Below are positions 23,183 to 34,383 of a stretch of 64,000 nucleotides of DNA, piece by piece. The notes under the pieces were generated by a model. The model was given only the letters and a program-made list of their open reading frames with translations. It made no database searches and had not been told where the DNA came from. How positions within the stretch are numbered: position 1 is the stretch's first letter; each line of letters starts with the position of its first letter. Location of the stretch: contig JADDOH010007989.1 of NCBI GenBank assembly GCA_016648135.1, forward strand, positions 1-64,000, written 5' to 3'. The translations under genes were made by a program, and so were the position numbers. Source of the stretch: Agrypnia vestita. Taxonomy: Eukaryota > Arthropoda > Insecta > Trichoptera > Phryganeidae.

Positions 23183-23352
23183 TGTTGTAATAATAATAAA
23201 TTTCTCCCTTCTATATTGATGGGCACAACACTACGTGTGAGATTCTTGTATATAGTTGTCATTTCCTCTTGTCAATTAATGTGTAGTTAATCTCTAATTA
23301 AAAGCCACGTAAAACGTTGAAAGTATTCTTTTATTTAATACTATATTTAACA
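23183..23352 (+). repeat. copia 3' LTR
   Basis: 170 bp, apparently identical to the 5' LTR. A short purine run (GGTAAGAG) precedes it as a weak polypurine tract. ATAAC follows. Confidence 0.93.
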
Positions 23353-23741
23353 ATAACATCATAAACACAGTGAAAGTAATCCAAAGATCAATTATAAAAG
23401 TAATATTAAAAAAAAGATAAACCTTCTCTACACAATTACTTTTCTCTAAATTCCAAGTTCCAAAATTAGAGAATGAAATTAGAAATTTACAAAAAAACGT
23501 CAATTATTCAACTAATTAAAGAAAACATAACTGCTAAATTTGAAAAAAACACACCATTAAGATTCAAAAATAATTTTAAAATCCCAAAATATAATACCAA
23601 ACTGTGTCAACAAAACTACATATACTTGGGCATAAAAAACTTCAATAACCTACCTACAGATATTAAGAAAATCGATGACTTACAACAATCAAAGAAAAAA
23701 ATAAACCAACACTTTAGATCGATACAATTTGACAATGCATA
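23353..23741 (+). pseudogene. LINE RT, 3' part (after copia)
   Basis: NIINTVKVIQRSIIKVIL continues the frame left at 19100 once the copia and one ATAAC copy are discounted. A frameshift near 23400 leads to the tail IKENITAKFEKNTPLRFKNN, LGIKNFNNLPTDIKKI and stop at 23741. The usual LINE 3' UTR is lacking; the next LINE begins within about 30 bp. Confidence 0.8.
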
Positions 23742-23761
23742 ACAAGATACAGATACATAAC

Positions 23762-24195
23762 AAGATCTTTTGGATACAGTTTCTAAAATATGCACAAGCG
23801 TATCCGCCAACATAAAGAACGATCAAATACTGGCGTGCCATCGGGTTCAACGATAATCTAGCACGAGCGCAAGATCACGAAATATTATTGTTCGCCTCCA
23901 AAATAGTAGAATCCGGGATAATATTCTCTCAGCTGTGAAGACATACAACAAAAATAATGTGTCCAACAAACTTATGTATCGCACATAGGTCTACAGGGAA
24001 CTTCCCCGATATATGTCTGTGAGCATCTCTCTCCTTACAATAAGACTATACATGCAGCAGCTAGACAAATGGCTAAAAATAACCAATTTAAATTTGTCTG
24101 GACCAAGAATGGAAGAATTTTCATCAGGAAAGACGAACAATCGCCAGTTACACCAGTTCCTAACCTGGATGCATTGCAAAATTTTCAATAAATTA
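23762..24195 (+). pseudogene. LINE ORF1 C-terminus (FP-like domain)
   Basis: Two frames read CHRVQ, RNIIVRLQN, IRDNILSAVKTYN and then HLSPYNKTIHAAARQMAKN, FKFVWTKNGRIFIRKDE. This matches the C-terminal domain, related to the baculovirus FP protein, found in ORF1 of many insect CR1/Jockey LINEs, where ORF1 binds nucleic acid. It stops about 50 bp before ORF2. The N-terminal half of ORF1 is missing and stops interrupt the rest. Confidence 0.75.
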
Positions 24196-24240
24196 AAGGA
24201 CTGTCCAGTAAGTTTATTAATAAGTTTGTGTTAGTTCATA

Positions 24241-25104
24241 ATGGCTCTTTCTATCTACTATGAGAATGTTCGTGGTCTGAGAACTAAGCTTAATGAGTGT
24301 TACACAGAAATTCTAAATAGTGATTATGACATTATTTGCTTGACGGAGACATGGCTTACTTCAAGGGTGAATAGTGAAGAATTATTCGATGCCAGATATA
24401 TAGTTTTTAGACGTGATCGAGATAGTTCTCAGTTTGCCAACAGGAAAGACGGAGGTGGAGTTCTGTTAGCAACTAAGAAGTCATTCTCAGCATACCAGCG
24501 GAACGATCTCTGTACGGAATTCGAGGACCTCTGGATCTCAATCAAAGGAAAAAATAATATTACACCAATCAATATAGGAGTTGTGTATATACCGCCTAAT
24601 ATCTCAGATACAGTATTCAATGAGTATCTTATTAAATGCCAAATTAATTTCCTCAAAACCACTACAAGAACACGTAACATGCTACTTGGCGATTTCAATT
24701 TGCCATCTATAACTTGGAATGCAACAACTTCTGGAGCTGGACTGACTCCGCTCAGTCCATCTAATTCCAGAGCCAAGGACTTCATGGAGTTCATATCAAC
24801 AACCAATCTTCAACAATTTAACTCTATAACCAATTGTAATGCCAAAATTTTAGATTTAATATTATCTGATACTCCACTACTTGTGTCTTCGGGTACTGCT
24901 CTGGTAAGTGTTGACAAATTTCATCCCCCAGTCCAAATAAACACAACGATTAACCGAGAAAACTTTTTACAACATAATTCTAACCATACTGCATACAACT
25001 TCCGTAAAACTGACTACGCCAAATGTATTAACGACCTAGCTCAAATTGATTGGTCTCAAATGAATCAACTAAACTGCAAACGATTCTCTCAACTTATTTT
25101 ATAA
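24241..25104 (+). pseudogene. LINE ORF2 endonuclease domain
   Basis: The frame opens with ATG and MALSIYYENVRGLRTKLNE, the start of an AP-type endonuclease. LTETWL carries the catalytic glutamate, GGGVLLATK and IGVVYIPP follow, and LLGDFNLPSITW holds the DxN motif. The final SDH motif region seems weak: VDKFHPPVQI stands where SDHxPV is expected. The domain nicks target DNA for target-primed reverse transcription. The frame ends at TAA at 25104 because of a shift; the reading continues in other frames. Confidence 0.88.
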
Positions 25105-27102
25105 TACATTATGGGAGATAATAGCTCGATACACTCCACAAAAAAATCTTGAATTCAAAATACCCATGTTGGTTTAGCAGTGCATTAAGACACCAGCTCC
25201 GCGAAAAAGAAAAATATAGGAAAAAATACATAAAATACGGTAATACTAGAGATTACGAAACCTTTTCTATGCTAAGATCTCGCATTAAGAATAGTATTCG
25301 TGCCTGCTATCACTCATATATAAATTCTATAGAGGAATCATTACATATCGGGACTAAAAAATTATGGGAATACACTAAAACCAAGAAATTCACTAATGCA
25401 ATCCCTAAAACAATGTTTCTGAGAGAAAAATATGCTACATGCGGTCAAGAAATTTCTGATATCTTTTCAGAATTTTTCGCTTCAGTTTTTGATAATGCTA
25501 CTCAACATCACTCATCTGCTCTCATTAATGACTCTCGATTCACTTTCCTTTATACCACTGCATAAAAATGAAATATTAAAAATTATGAAAGAATTGGATC
25601 CCGCCAAGGGCGCAGGACCTGATGGTATTCCTCCACTTCTTATAAAAAATTGTGCTCACCTTCTTCTAGATCCTATCTATATCATTTTTAGCAAATCTTT
25701 AAAAGAAGGAAAGTTTCCCGACTTATGGAAGGTAGCTCACATCACACCAATATTTAAGACAGGAAATAAAAGTGACGTTAGTAACTATAGACCTATAAGT
25801 AAACTATCTTGTTTTGGAAAGATATTCGAGATTATTTGCTATAGATACATATTCGCCCACTTTCGTCAGACACTTTGCATTAATCAACACGGCTTTGTTC
25901 CAAAAAAATCCACAACTACCAACCAACCTGCTTGAGTTTGTGAGTCAGATTTGCAAATCGTTTGATTCGAGATCTCAAGTGGATGTAATATATACAGATT
26001 TCAGCAAGGCGTTTGACAAGGTGAACCATCGTATACTTTTGGAAAAACTTCATGCTATAGGAATCCACGGCGACTTATTGAGATGGATAGAGTCTTACAT
26101 TTCTCATCGAACTCAAGTGGTGACTGTAAATGGATATGATTCATCTCCGGTTTCTATCACCTCAGGAGTTCCTCAAGGTTCTCACCTTGGCCCCTTCTTA
26201 TCTTCATAAATGACTTGCCAAATATATTAAGAAATAAGTGTCTTTTATATGCCGATGATTTAAAAATTTATTCCACCATTCATAGCCTGGAAGATAGTCA
26301 TCTCCTACAAAGAGATCTGGACGAACTATCAAATTGGTGTAAAGCAAATAATATGTCACTTAATGCTAAGAAATGTTCATGTATTAGTTTCACTAAAAAT
26401 ATTAAAAAAATAGAATTTGTTTATAAACTGGGTGACGTTCCACTCGCTAAAGTCGATTCAATAAGGGATCTGGGCGTCATGCTAGATTCTAAACTCACTT
26501 TTAGAAACCACTTTGATAATATCACAAACAAGGCATATACTATGTTGGGATTTATCACCAGAATTACTCAAGACTTTAAAAATCCTCAAAGTCTAAAAAT
26601 TCTCTATACATCACTAGTACGAAGTATATTGGAATATTCGTCAGTTATTTGGTCACCTTATTACACAACACACATTACGAGAATCGAGAGAGTGCAGAAA
26701 AAGTTTCTACGTATTTTGTCATACAAAGCTGGTCAACACAATAACCTTCACAGCTACGAAGATCGACTTGCCTTTTTCAAGTTGCACAAACTTGAGTCCC
26801 GACGAAAAATATCCGATCTCATTGTGCTACACAAGATTCTCAGCGGAGCTATTGATTCTCTCTGTCTATCTGATATAAATTTGCATGTTAAACCCCGTAT
26901 AAGAAACCCGGACTTCTTCAGAATAAGTCAGCACACTAATAATGTCGGTTACTTTTCTCCCATTACAAGGTTGTGTCGCACATATAATTTGTATTGTGCT
27001 GACCCTAACATTGATGCTGATATTCTTGCAGACACCTTATCTTCGTTCAATAACTCACTCATACACAACATCCATTTTCTAAACGACGACATGAACCTAT
27101 AG
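25097..27102 (+). pseudogene. LINE ORF2 reverse transcriptase, frameshifted
   Basis: The RT is spread over at least five frame segments. Motifs in order: KNLEFKIP (frame break), WFSSALRHQLREKEKYRKKY, ISDIFSEFFASVFDN, LDPAKGAGPDGIPPLLIKN, NYRPISKLSCFGKIFE, NQHGFVPKKSTTTN, VIYTDFSKAFDKVNH (first catalytic aspartate), SGVPQGSHLGP, LLYADDLKI at 26243-26268 (YADD), then tail YSSVIWSPYYTTHI and FLRILSYKAG, and stop at 27102. Shifts fall near 25100, 25155, 25560, 25920 and 26200. It is near full length in sequence but inactive. Confidence 0.9.
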
Positions 27103-27330
27103 ATCCATTAAATACTAATCGCACTACACTCAAACACAAATATATTATATACATAAATGTACATGTGAAATAAATTAATTACAAAAATACATGTTACTAG
27201 AGCGTGCCGAAGACACTTGTAATTGGGATAATGGGCATAGTCTTCACTATAATGTTTATTATCTGAGTGTCATGTACCCGTTATCCTGTTAGTGTCTCTA
27301 ATAAATAAATAAAAATTTAAAAAAAAGACA
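27103..27330 (+). mobile_element. LINE 3' UTR and tail
   Basis: AT-rich sequence ending AATAAATAAATAAAAA. GGATAATGGG at about 27224 and CCCGTTATCC at about 27278 could pair as a 10-bp stem just upstream of the tail. Confidence 0.75.
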
Positions 27331-27913
27331 TATAGCTAAGGAACAGATAAGCCAAATCCAAAATAAACTAATAAAGTGTAAGCCGCTCACCAAGCATACG
27401 AGCACGTCTCATTTTTGGAGAGGCAAAACAATAAAATAAAATGTATCTAAGTAGATTGTAATAGACAAATGTATTATGATTTAAATGTAGTTTTAATATT
27501 AAATAAAAATAAAAAAAATATTTTAAAAAAACAGAATAATTCAGCATAATAATGAGAAAATGAAACAGTTATTCAAACCAAAAATGAAAGATAATATAAA
27601 CAAAATAAAGAAAAATTCTATATCAAATATAGTAATCAAAAATAGTTAATCAAAAACAAACCAAAATAAAGAAATATAAATAAATAAAGTATACTAAATA
27701 AAATATTCAATTTTGATTAGAGAATATTATTTACACTTCGGCCGAAGTGTCGACAGTTACCGAGATAAGTAACATCATAGTACCAATGCATTTTTTCTAT
27801 ACATCAGACTTATCTATACAAATATATAAAAAGAGGTAAAGTTTGTATATTTGGATATATAGGAGGTAATCTCCGAAATTTCTCATCCGAGAACCCTTAT
27901 TTTCTCGCTTCTA
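27331..27913. other. AT-rich, no gene seen
   Basis: A-rich sequence with AAATAAA and AAAATAAA words; possibly decayed LINE tails. No coding signal. Confidence 0.4.
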
Positions 27914-28074
27914 ATTATAACTAGTGACGCAACGAATACGAATACGAATATTCGTATTCGCCGAATAGTAGATATTGATCGAATATTCGCATTCACCAAA
28001 TATCATCACGAATATTTTGAGTAGGTATGTCCAAATTTTTCATAACAGAACTGGAATTTTCGTCACAGGGATAT

Positions 28075-28552
28075 CATTAATCAATCAATGTATATATAGA
28101 TGTCTCACAGACGAAACTGTATATTTATGGAAAAGTAGGTATAGAAGTTTTTTGGGTGTACATAGGGCTTACGACTTATCGTACGGCTGGCTTAAGTGAT
28201 CACTTTACACAATGTAACTTTCGCTTTTTCCACCCATGATAGAATACCATGTCTAATAATTTTTGGAAGTTGTATATATATTTAAATTATGCGCCACGAT
28301 TCCAACGAGCTGACTGCGTGGAGGATCGTTAAAAGTCACATATGAAACGTGGTATATAATTTAAATATATATACAACTTCATGGTATTCTATCACGGGTG
28401 GAAATGGCGAACGTTACATTGTGTAAAGTGATCACTTAAGCCAGCCGTACGATAAGTCGTTAGCCCTATGTACACCCAAAAAAAATCTATACCTTCTTTC
28501 CCATAAATATACAGTTTCGTCTCTGTGAGACATATATACATCGATTGATTAA
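28075..28552. mobile_element. Foldback element, 175-bp arms
   Basis: Arms at 28075-28251 and 28380-28552 are close reverse complements. They contain CTCACAGACGAAACTG, TGTACATAGGGCTTACGACT, TTAAGTGATCACTTTACACA and CCACCCATGATAGAATACC. The spacer is itself bounded by a 25-bp inverted repeat (GAAGTTGTATATATATTTAA). The same family occurs at 54016-54616 and, as single or separated arms, at 11371, 12187, 16557, 46238 and 56085. Confidence 0.8.
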
Positions 28553-29039
28553 TCTTCACGAATATTAAAAATAAACGGTTTGGCTGGGCACCGTGTATCC
28601 AAACACTCCTACGCACTCTATTATCCCCTAACATTAAATGAATGGATTTGTTGAGTTCTCAAGTTGTCAATTGTTACTTGTTTCACAGCATAACATGAGT
28701 TCTTTCATCTAGTTTCGTTGGGTTATTAATAAGGTTAGATGCTCATTTCATGTAGTTTTTATTTTGTAAAACGTATTGTTCGTTCCATTTTATTTCCATT
28801 GTGTGTAAAAGTGTCAACTCTTATAAAATAATTTCAAATTAAATCTAATAACATGACCTCTCGTACGCGTGAAAAAAGTGATATTTATTTTCGACCGCTG
28901 GGAATATACAAACGGACAAAATAAATGTTGTGCTTTTTGAACAAAAATTTGCCAGTGGTAAATTTTATTTATTAAATCTTTTAATAAAAAAAGAATAGTG
29001 GTGTATTATTTATTACCTTGTTAAATTATTCGTATTCGT

Positions 29040-29524
29040 AGAGTGCCACCACGATAACTTGGCGTGCGAGGGAGGTCGCCCCTGTCGCGAAACAGAAGTT
29101 GCCAGGTTGTAAATTTATTACACAATACATAATGTACTGAATGTCCGGTGACCAGTGTCAGAGCCTTCAATATAAATTTGGTCGGGTAACAGCGCGCTCC
29201 GCGGCGGCCGCTGTCAAACTGTCAGACGGTAATATCGGTCCATTATTTGCCTTATCAGCTTCGAAAAACTTTAATACTTCATTGGCAATTGTTCTTGCAC
29301 CACCCCGGACTGTTTTGGTTGTTTTGGACGTAGTAATTCAGTGTATATTGGTAATCAAGATGTCGCAGCTCCCGAGCAAGTACAAAATTGTACTGAATGA
29401 CAGGGCGAGGGGTTACCGCCGGGTGCGGGCGGGGCGGGTCTTAGTTCCAATCCTGCCGCACGCCAAGTTGTGTTGGGCAGGCAATATTCGCCGAATAGTA
29501 GGCTTGATATTCGTATTCCTGTAA
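29040..29524 (+). other. GC-rich core of the hAT element, ORF without motifs
   Basis: An open frame of 127 codons (29141-29524; an internal ATG at about 29360 sits in AAGATGTCG) runs into the right TIR. Composition is far more CpG-rich than the flanks. It could be the promoter and first exon of the parent autonomous element. No domain is recognised and the frame ends inside the TIR, so a separate gene is unlikely. Confidence 0.35.
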
Positions 29525-29594
29525 GTAGTATTCGTTGCATCACTGATTATGACGTCTTCAGTTCTTTTATTAAATTTTCCTAAGGAATCTAGAC

Positions 29595-29885
29595 ATGGCG
29601 ATGGCTTTCATCAGCTCTGAAGTCCTGGTATTCGGATGGCATCGTCGTGGCACAGCACGACGTGAAAGGCTTCGAACAAAACTCCCTCTCTGTAGGCTTT
29701 TTGTTAAGTGGGGTCCCGTAACACGCGACCCGCAGTTAATCGCAGGCTTTGCGGTGAAGTTTTCACCTGTCGTAACCTTACGTAACGCCATTATCGGCGG
29801 CACGGCTAACCACGTGTGTGCGACTTGCAACAGAGACCATTATTCCAATCCATCAAAAGGTGCGGAACAGCTGTCACAATCGTGA
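29595..29885 (+). CDS. Hypothetical 96-codon ORF
   Basis: ATG-started frame outside the hAT element, with balanced composition unlike the AT-rich surroundings. A GWHRRGTARRERLRTKLP stretch is basic and a CATCNRD pair of cysteines occurs near the end. No family is recognised, and a minus-strand ORF (29570-29830) overlaps it. It may be a chance ORF in a non-repetitive segment. Confidence 0.2.
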   Translation: MAMAFISSEVLVFGWHRRGTARRERLRTKLPLCRLFVKWGPVTRDPQLIAGFAVKFSPVVTLRNAIIGGTANHVCATCNRDHYSNPSKGAEQLSQS

Positions 29886-30031
29886 AACACGGCCCGTTCT
29901 CGCTCAACGACCAGGCTTGTTCGCAAAACGAATTGGTCGGTAAATGAAAGAACTAGATTTGAATCTAAGTCATTTTATTATTAATATTTTTAATATTCAA
30001 AGCGTTAATTTTGTGGTTAGACATTAGAACG

Positions 30032-30973
30032 GAGTGTTAGATAAATTTGTATAAGCCACTACCAGATTTTAGGTCTACCGGTTTCGAGACGTACCCGTCT
30101 CTTCGTCAGGACCAACTTCTTAATACTTTTGTTATTGTATATTTACTCTGTAATTATTTTTTTTATATAATATAATATTATAATAATATAATAATGATAT
30201 AATAATATAATATATAATATAATAATAATAATATAATATAATATAATAATCTTCTTAATACTTTTGTTATTGTATATTTACTCTGTAATTATTTTTTTTT
30301 ATCTCTGTTATTTTATGCTTACTTTTAACATTATTATGTTATTTTATATTAACTCTGTATTCTACATATTTTATCTTTATTATCTTATGCTTACTTTTAC
30401 TTACTCTCATTTTATTTTATAAGGTAATTAGTACAACATCAAATTACTGTAATAGGTTTTGTAACCGTTGAAATAAATAAATAAATAAAATAAATAAAAA
30501 CACTACACTACTATGTTCATAACACTGTACACCACAACCATAGTATTGTTAACCTTTCACCAATATTTATCACATGATTGTGGTGTATAGTGTTGTGAAT
30601 ATCGTAGTGTAGTGTTGGTGCTGTGTTCTTTAATTCACACTAATTCGCACTCGTCACTAGAGATCATTTCAACTACATGTTCACAACACTATGCACCACA
30701 ACCATAACCATTTGGGAACACCCACTTTAGACCCCGCCCCCTCTCACTCTCTCTCCCTCGTAGATTCCTGATTGATCTGTAGGCAAGTTAGTGCATGTTT
30801 AATTCTGACAAGACTATCGAGCATGCGATAAATATTGGTGAAAGTTTAACAATGCTATGGTTGTGGTATATAGTGTTGTGAACATAGTAGTGTAGTATTG
30901 GTCCTGGCGGGTACGTCTCGAAACCGGTAGATCTAAAATCTGGTAGTGGTTTATACTAATTTAACTAACACTC
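30032..30973. mobile_element. Nested foldback element
   Basis: The outer TIRs of about 80 bp (30032-30114 and 30897-30973) share GTGTTAGATAAATTTGTATA-type and CCGGTTTCGAGACGTACCC sequence. The right copy lacks a 9 bp stretch. Within lie a second inverted pair (about 30500-30568 with 30827-30895) and a third (30577-30620 with 30665-30710), all with ACACCACAACCAT-type words. A LINE tail (to 30500) lies inside. No transposase. Confidence 0.7.
30120..30500 (+). mobile_element. LINE 3' end inside the foldback
   Basis: T-rich UTR-like sequence ending with hairpin GGTT-TTGT-AACC (30455-30466) and a TAAATAAATAAATAAAA tail. An AT-rich segment containing ATAATATAATAT repeats (30165-30250) is flanked by direct copies of CTTCTTAATACTTTTGTTAT. 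Confidence 0.6.
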
Positions 30974-30999
30974 TGTTACTAAGTCATTTAATTTATTTT

Positions 31000-31835
31000 T
31001 TATTTAACAGAAGTACTTTTTTTGGCGCACTGAGGGTAAAATTTATATTGTAACGGAAGTTGTGCTCGCAGCATGTAGCGGAAATACGAGACCATGAAGT
31101 TTGTTGTTAATGTGAAATTTTAATAATAATAACGAAATATACGCGGGTCCACGTCCACCAGAAGTTAGCCGTCAAAGAGAGTAAAATGTGTATATTTTGA
31201 ATATATCGTCAAAAGTATATTCACTTGATATTATGTATATAGTAATATGAATAAATTATTGCCGGCCATCTTGAATCGAGTACCAATAATAAAAATGCTC
31301 AATTCAAAAGCTGAAAAATGATTGGTTGTTGAATTGCAGTTGTCGTACAGATTTCTGCATTTCATGTTGTAGTCTATGTTTGACTGTGCTCAGCTACGTT
31401 TTACAGAATTACATCAGTTTGGAAATATCCGCCGGTAAGCCCTTTGAATTTGTATGCGCTATTGCTATTCTTGGCAAGAGCTTTTTGATAATGAAGACGA
31501 AGAAGAAGATGATAATGATCATTTTGATAATGATAAGTAAAATGTGAAACCTCAGAGGAAGTCGCTATGGTCGTGGTTATGTATATTTTACATTTTTTTT
31601 AGTTTTTGCTATAATATTGTTTTAATACGTAGTTTTTTATATGCGCCAAAGAAGTATAACTTCTAACGCGTGTATAAAAGAACAAAAACCTATAAAGTAC
31701 ATTTCTTATTTCAAACTTAGACCACTATCTAAGATACAAGTGTCTTTGACCCACCCGCTCAATAATCAATTTATAAAGAACCAATTTTTTTAAATAATCA
31801 TCTTTATCCTTTTAATATTATTTAATAATGTGTAT
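31000..31835. other. No feature recognised
   Basis: A 73-codon ORF at 31326-31547 lacks motifs. An acidic D/E-rich reading occurs at 31485-31540 in another frame. Nothing supports a gene. Confidence 0.35.
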
Positions 31836-31837
31836 TT

Positions 31838-32395
31838 ACTTCCTTTCTTTTAACTCGTGTCGTCTGCTTGCTTGTTTTCTTGACGAAAAAACTTTGGATC
31901 GATTTTTAACCCTTTTCCCGTGATCCAATCAAGCTGAAACTTTGCAAGCAGATTCGTGGCGACGATCAAAAAGATCTATCAAATTTTCGTTTAAAAAAAA
32001 TAATAATTATAGTATAATTTTGGATTTTTAGAAATTTTAATGGTTTTTTCAAATTGGAATCATTACAAAAGCTTGATTACTACCAACGGGCCGGCGGCCC
32101 GATAACGTCACGGAATATTTAAAATTTGAATTCCTCCGTCGGTAGATATAATAGGTACTTCACTCCGAATTTTGAAAATTTATGACAATTGGTTCATAAA
32201 TGACAGTACACTTCGGTTTTTTGAGATGAAATCAAATAATAAAGAGATATTTTTAGAGATTTTTAACATAGATATTTGTCTAGACATGTCTCATTTTCAG
32301 TCAATCAATTATTAAATGATGGTAAACTTAATTCATAAAGAAAGGGAGTAAAATAAAAACTTTTATCGGTTTTTATCGGTTAGTTTTTTTTTTAA
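31838..32395 (+). mobile_element. CCCTTTCTTT-ended repeat, copy 1
   Basis: It starts near ACTTCCTTTCTTTTAACTCG and contains the family core (TCGTCTGCTTGC, CTTTGGATCGATTTTTAACC, CGTGATCCAATCAAGCTGAA, GGCGACGATCAA). Near the right end AAAGAAAGGGAGTAAAATAA is inverted relative to the start. Other copies: 36160-36850 (reverse), 41996-42300, 52085-53160 and 54783-55107. No coding sequence; class unknown. Confidence 0.65.
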
Positions 32396-32914
32396 TTTTT
32401 TAACAGTTTAGAAAGCTGGATGGATAACATTCGTGATTTTTTAACTTTTGAATTTTACATTTGATTATTTATAAATACAAGTTTTCTCCAATGCTTTTCA
32501 GTATCAAATATTGCAGGGTAAACAAAATATTTAAAAAACTTTTTTTTATTTAACATACTATCTATTAACTTTGTATCAAAACCATTATTATTTATATTAC
32601 TAAAATAGTGTTTTAATTATATTATTATTTAAGGACCACTAAATAATGTAATCTGAACAAATACCTACTGCAAAGTATTCTTGCATACAAACTGCACACG
32701 CAGTTTTGCAAAAAAGACAACCATACATATTACGATAAATAAAGTATAAAAAAAATAGATTCAACATAAAATTCAATCAATAGAAAAAAAAGAAATTCGA
32801 AGAAATCAACATGGGGGGCAAGATATGCTAATAATATGTAAAACATAATAAAAAATGGTGATGATGCAAAAATTTTGAGGCCGTATTCAGATTCAAAAAA
32901 CAAAATAACATAAA
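32396..32914. other. AT-rich, no gene seen
   Basis: No repeats or motifs beyond composition. Confidence 0.4.
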
Positions 32915-33490
32915 GGTACTGATACACATGCTTATTAGCATGCACAAAACTAGCATGCTCTAACAACTGTACTCACTTGCTTGTTATTGGTATGCTTATT
33001 TTAAGCATGCTTATTCATGAGCATGCTCAAAGCTAACAATCAAACACGCATGTTTATTAGTGGCATGCTCTTGTCATATAATAGAGACGCTCTTGTTCAA
33101 AATGGAAACTTTACAAACTGAAATAGGAAATTCAAGTGAACCAACAAATCAAAACATTTTCCGAGTTTCTATCCGCACACTTTTGATTTTAGTTTTTCTA
33201 ATTTTATTTTAAGATTTGAATCATTCATGTCTTTTAATAAAGTTATTATTATTATTATATAGCGGTGACCGAGTATTCCACAGACATTCGTGATTCCTAT
33301 AATAAGTCACGAAAAGTAATGTTTTATCATCTCCCCAACGCGCCATATTTGTTTCATCTGTCGCGGACTGAGAAGATCGCGTAGATAATAATCGATACTA
33401 GCCGCGAATGACATTAATATGCTCATAAGAGCCTGTTCACACATGCTCAAAAGATACCCCTTCCACCCGCAAATCAAATGAGCATGCTCA
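32915..33490 (+). mobile_element. AGCATGC-rich TIR element, copy B
   Basis: The left end GGTACTGATACACATGC matches copy A. The core ACCGAGTATTCCACAGAC to GATACTAGCCGCGAATG is conserved. The right TIR is missing; it breaks off in AGCATGCTCAGCCGTC. Confidence 0.7.
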
Positions 33491-34383
33491 GCCGTCGAAA
33501 ATGACGGTACTTTTACAAGTCGATTCCTAAAGAATAAGTATTTACTTACTTAAAATATTGTAACTTTTTTATTACACATTTCCCCTGCCGCATAATGAAA
33601 TGGTTCATATCTTTGCTAAGTCTTATATGTACCTACTGTATTTTTGACGAGTAATACAGGCTCGGCGATAGCAACGTTGTCACCTTCGGATTCGCTGGTT
33701 CGGCGTTCAAGTCCCATCTAGGCCGTTTAATTTCGTTTTTTTAGCCGTGAATTCAAACGAATTTACGGACGCTAGACGAAGTTACGGGGATAGACAGATG
33801 GTTAATAGATGTATTAATTGAAACATCACAGCACAATATTCATTAAAAATTAAATATTTTTTTTAGTTAACAATGTTGTCGGTAGAATTTCAAGGAAGCA
33901 ACGTGTTACGGAAATGTCCTGTCCTATGTACATAAATAATATAAACACGTTTATATATTTAATGTGTTCATTATATATTATCGTTGCATGCATTTTGAAT
34001 TGCGTTTAAAAGTGCATTTAGATAAAGAGTGCATCTTGGTACGGAGGCAGAGCCGTCAAAAGGGATGAAAAATGCATTTTTGAAATATCGTACCTACCCA
34101 AAATGCGCAGTGATAAAAGTCAAAATTGGAAAAAATAAAATTTCAATTATTAATATAGAGAAAAAACCTTGTTTATAACCATAATTTATTGAATTAACGA
34201 GATGTTTCGGGGTCAATTGTCCCTTCGTCAGGACACAACGTATACTAAAATTAAAATAAGAAATACCTACTAACGTAATAAAAAACAAAAAATAAAAACA
34301 ACGGATTTGAATTACTTATTAGGAAATTTTCTGAAAACGTATTTGATACCTATTTGTAGAAAAGATTAGGTTATTAATAATAT
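33491..34383. other. Unassigned region
   Basis: 33496-33545 is the reverse of 3745-3800. ACGAGATGTTTCGGGG and CCCTTCGTCAGGAC at about 34197 resemble the TTTCG/CTTCGTC motif of foldback ends in this window. No gene. Confidence 0.4.

Larger units (their letters stand above)
19101..23352 (+). mobile_element. Ty1/copia LTR retrotransposon
   Basis: A complete insertion with LTRs of 170 bp, a primer-binding site, gag-pol remnants and a 5 bp ATAAC target duplication. Domain order protease, integrase, RT, RNase H is that of Ty1/copia. It interrupts a LINE RT frame. Gag lacks its N-terminal part, and pol has two frameshifts and one nonsense codon, so it cannot encode its own proteins in one frame. 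Identical LTRs by eye indicate recent insertion, so the defects probably predate it. Confidence 0.93.
27914..29553. mobile_element. Non-autonomous hAT element with TSDs
   Basis: The element proper is 27922-29545. Its ends are TAGTGACGCAACGAATAC and the complement of CAGTGATGCAACGAATAC, the CAGTG start being typical of hAT TIRs. Flanking 8-mers ATTATAAC (27914-27921) and ATTATGAC (29546-29553) differ at one base, the hAT duplication length. Subterminal TATTCG words are repeated. It carries a nested foldback (28075-28552) and a GC-rich core. A decayed BED-finger-like reading at 28850-28990 is possible but weak. No intact transposase. Confidence 0.8.

Noticed and set aside
31326..31547. Possible host exon with several cysteines
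   Set aside because: It starts at TTG, has no splice context I can defend and no recognised domain.
33650..33722. tRNA-like segment with GTTCAAGTCC
   Set aside because: The B box is fair but T and acceptor stems do not pair, and no A box is convincing.
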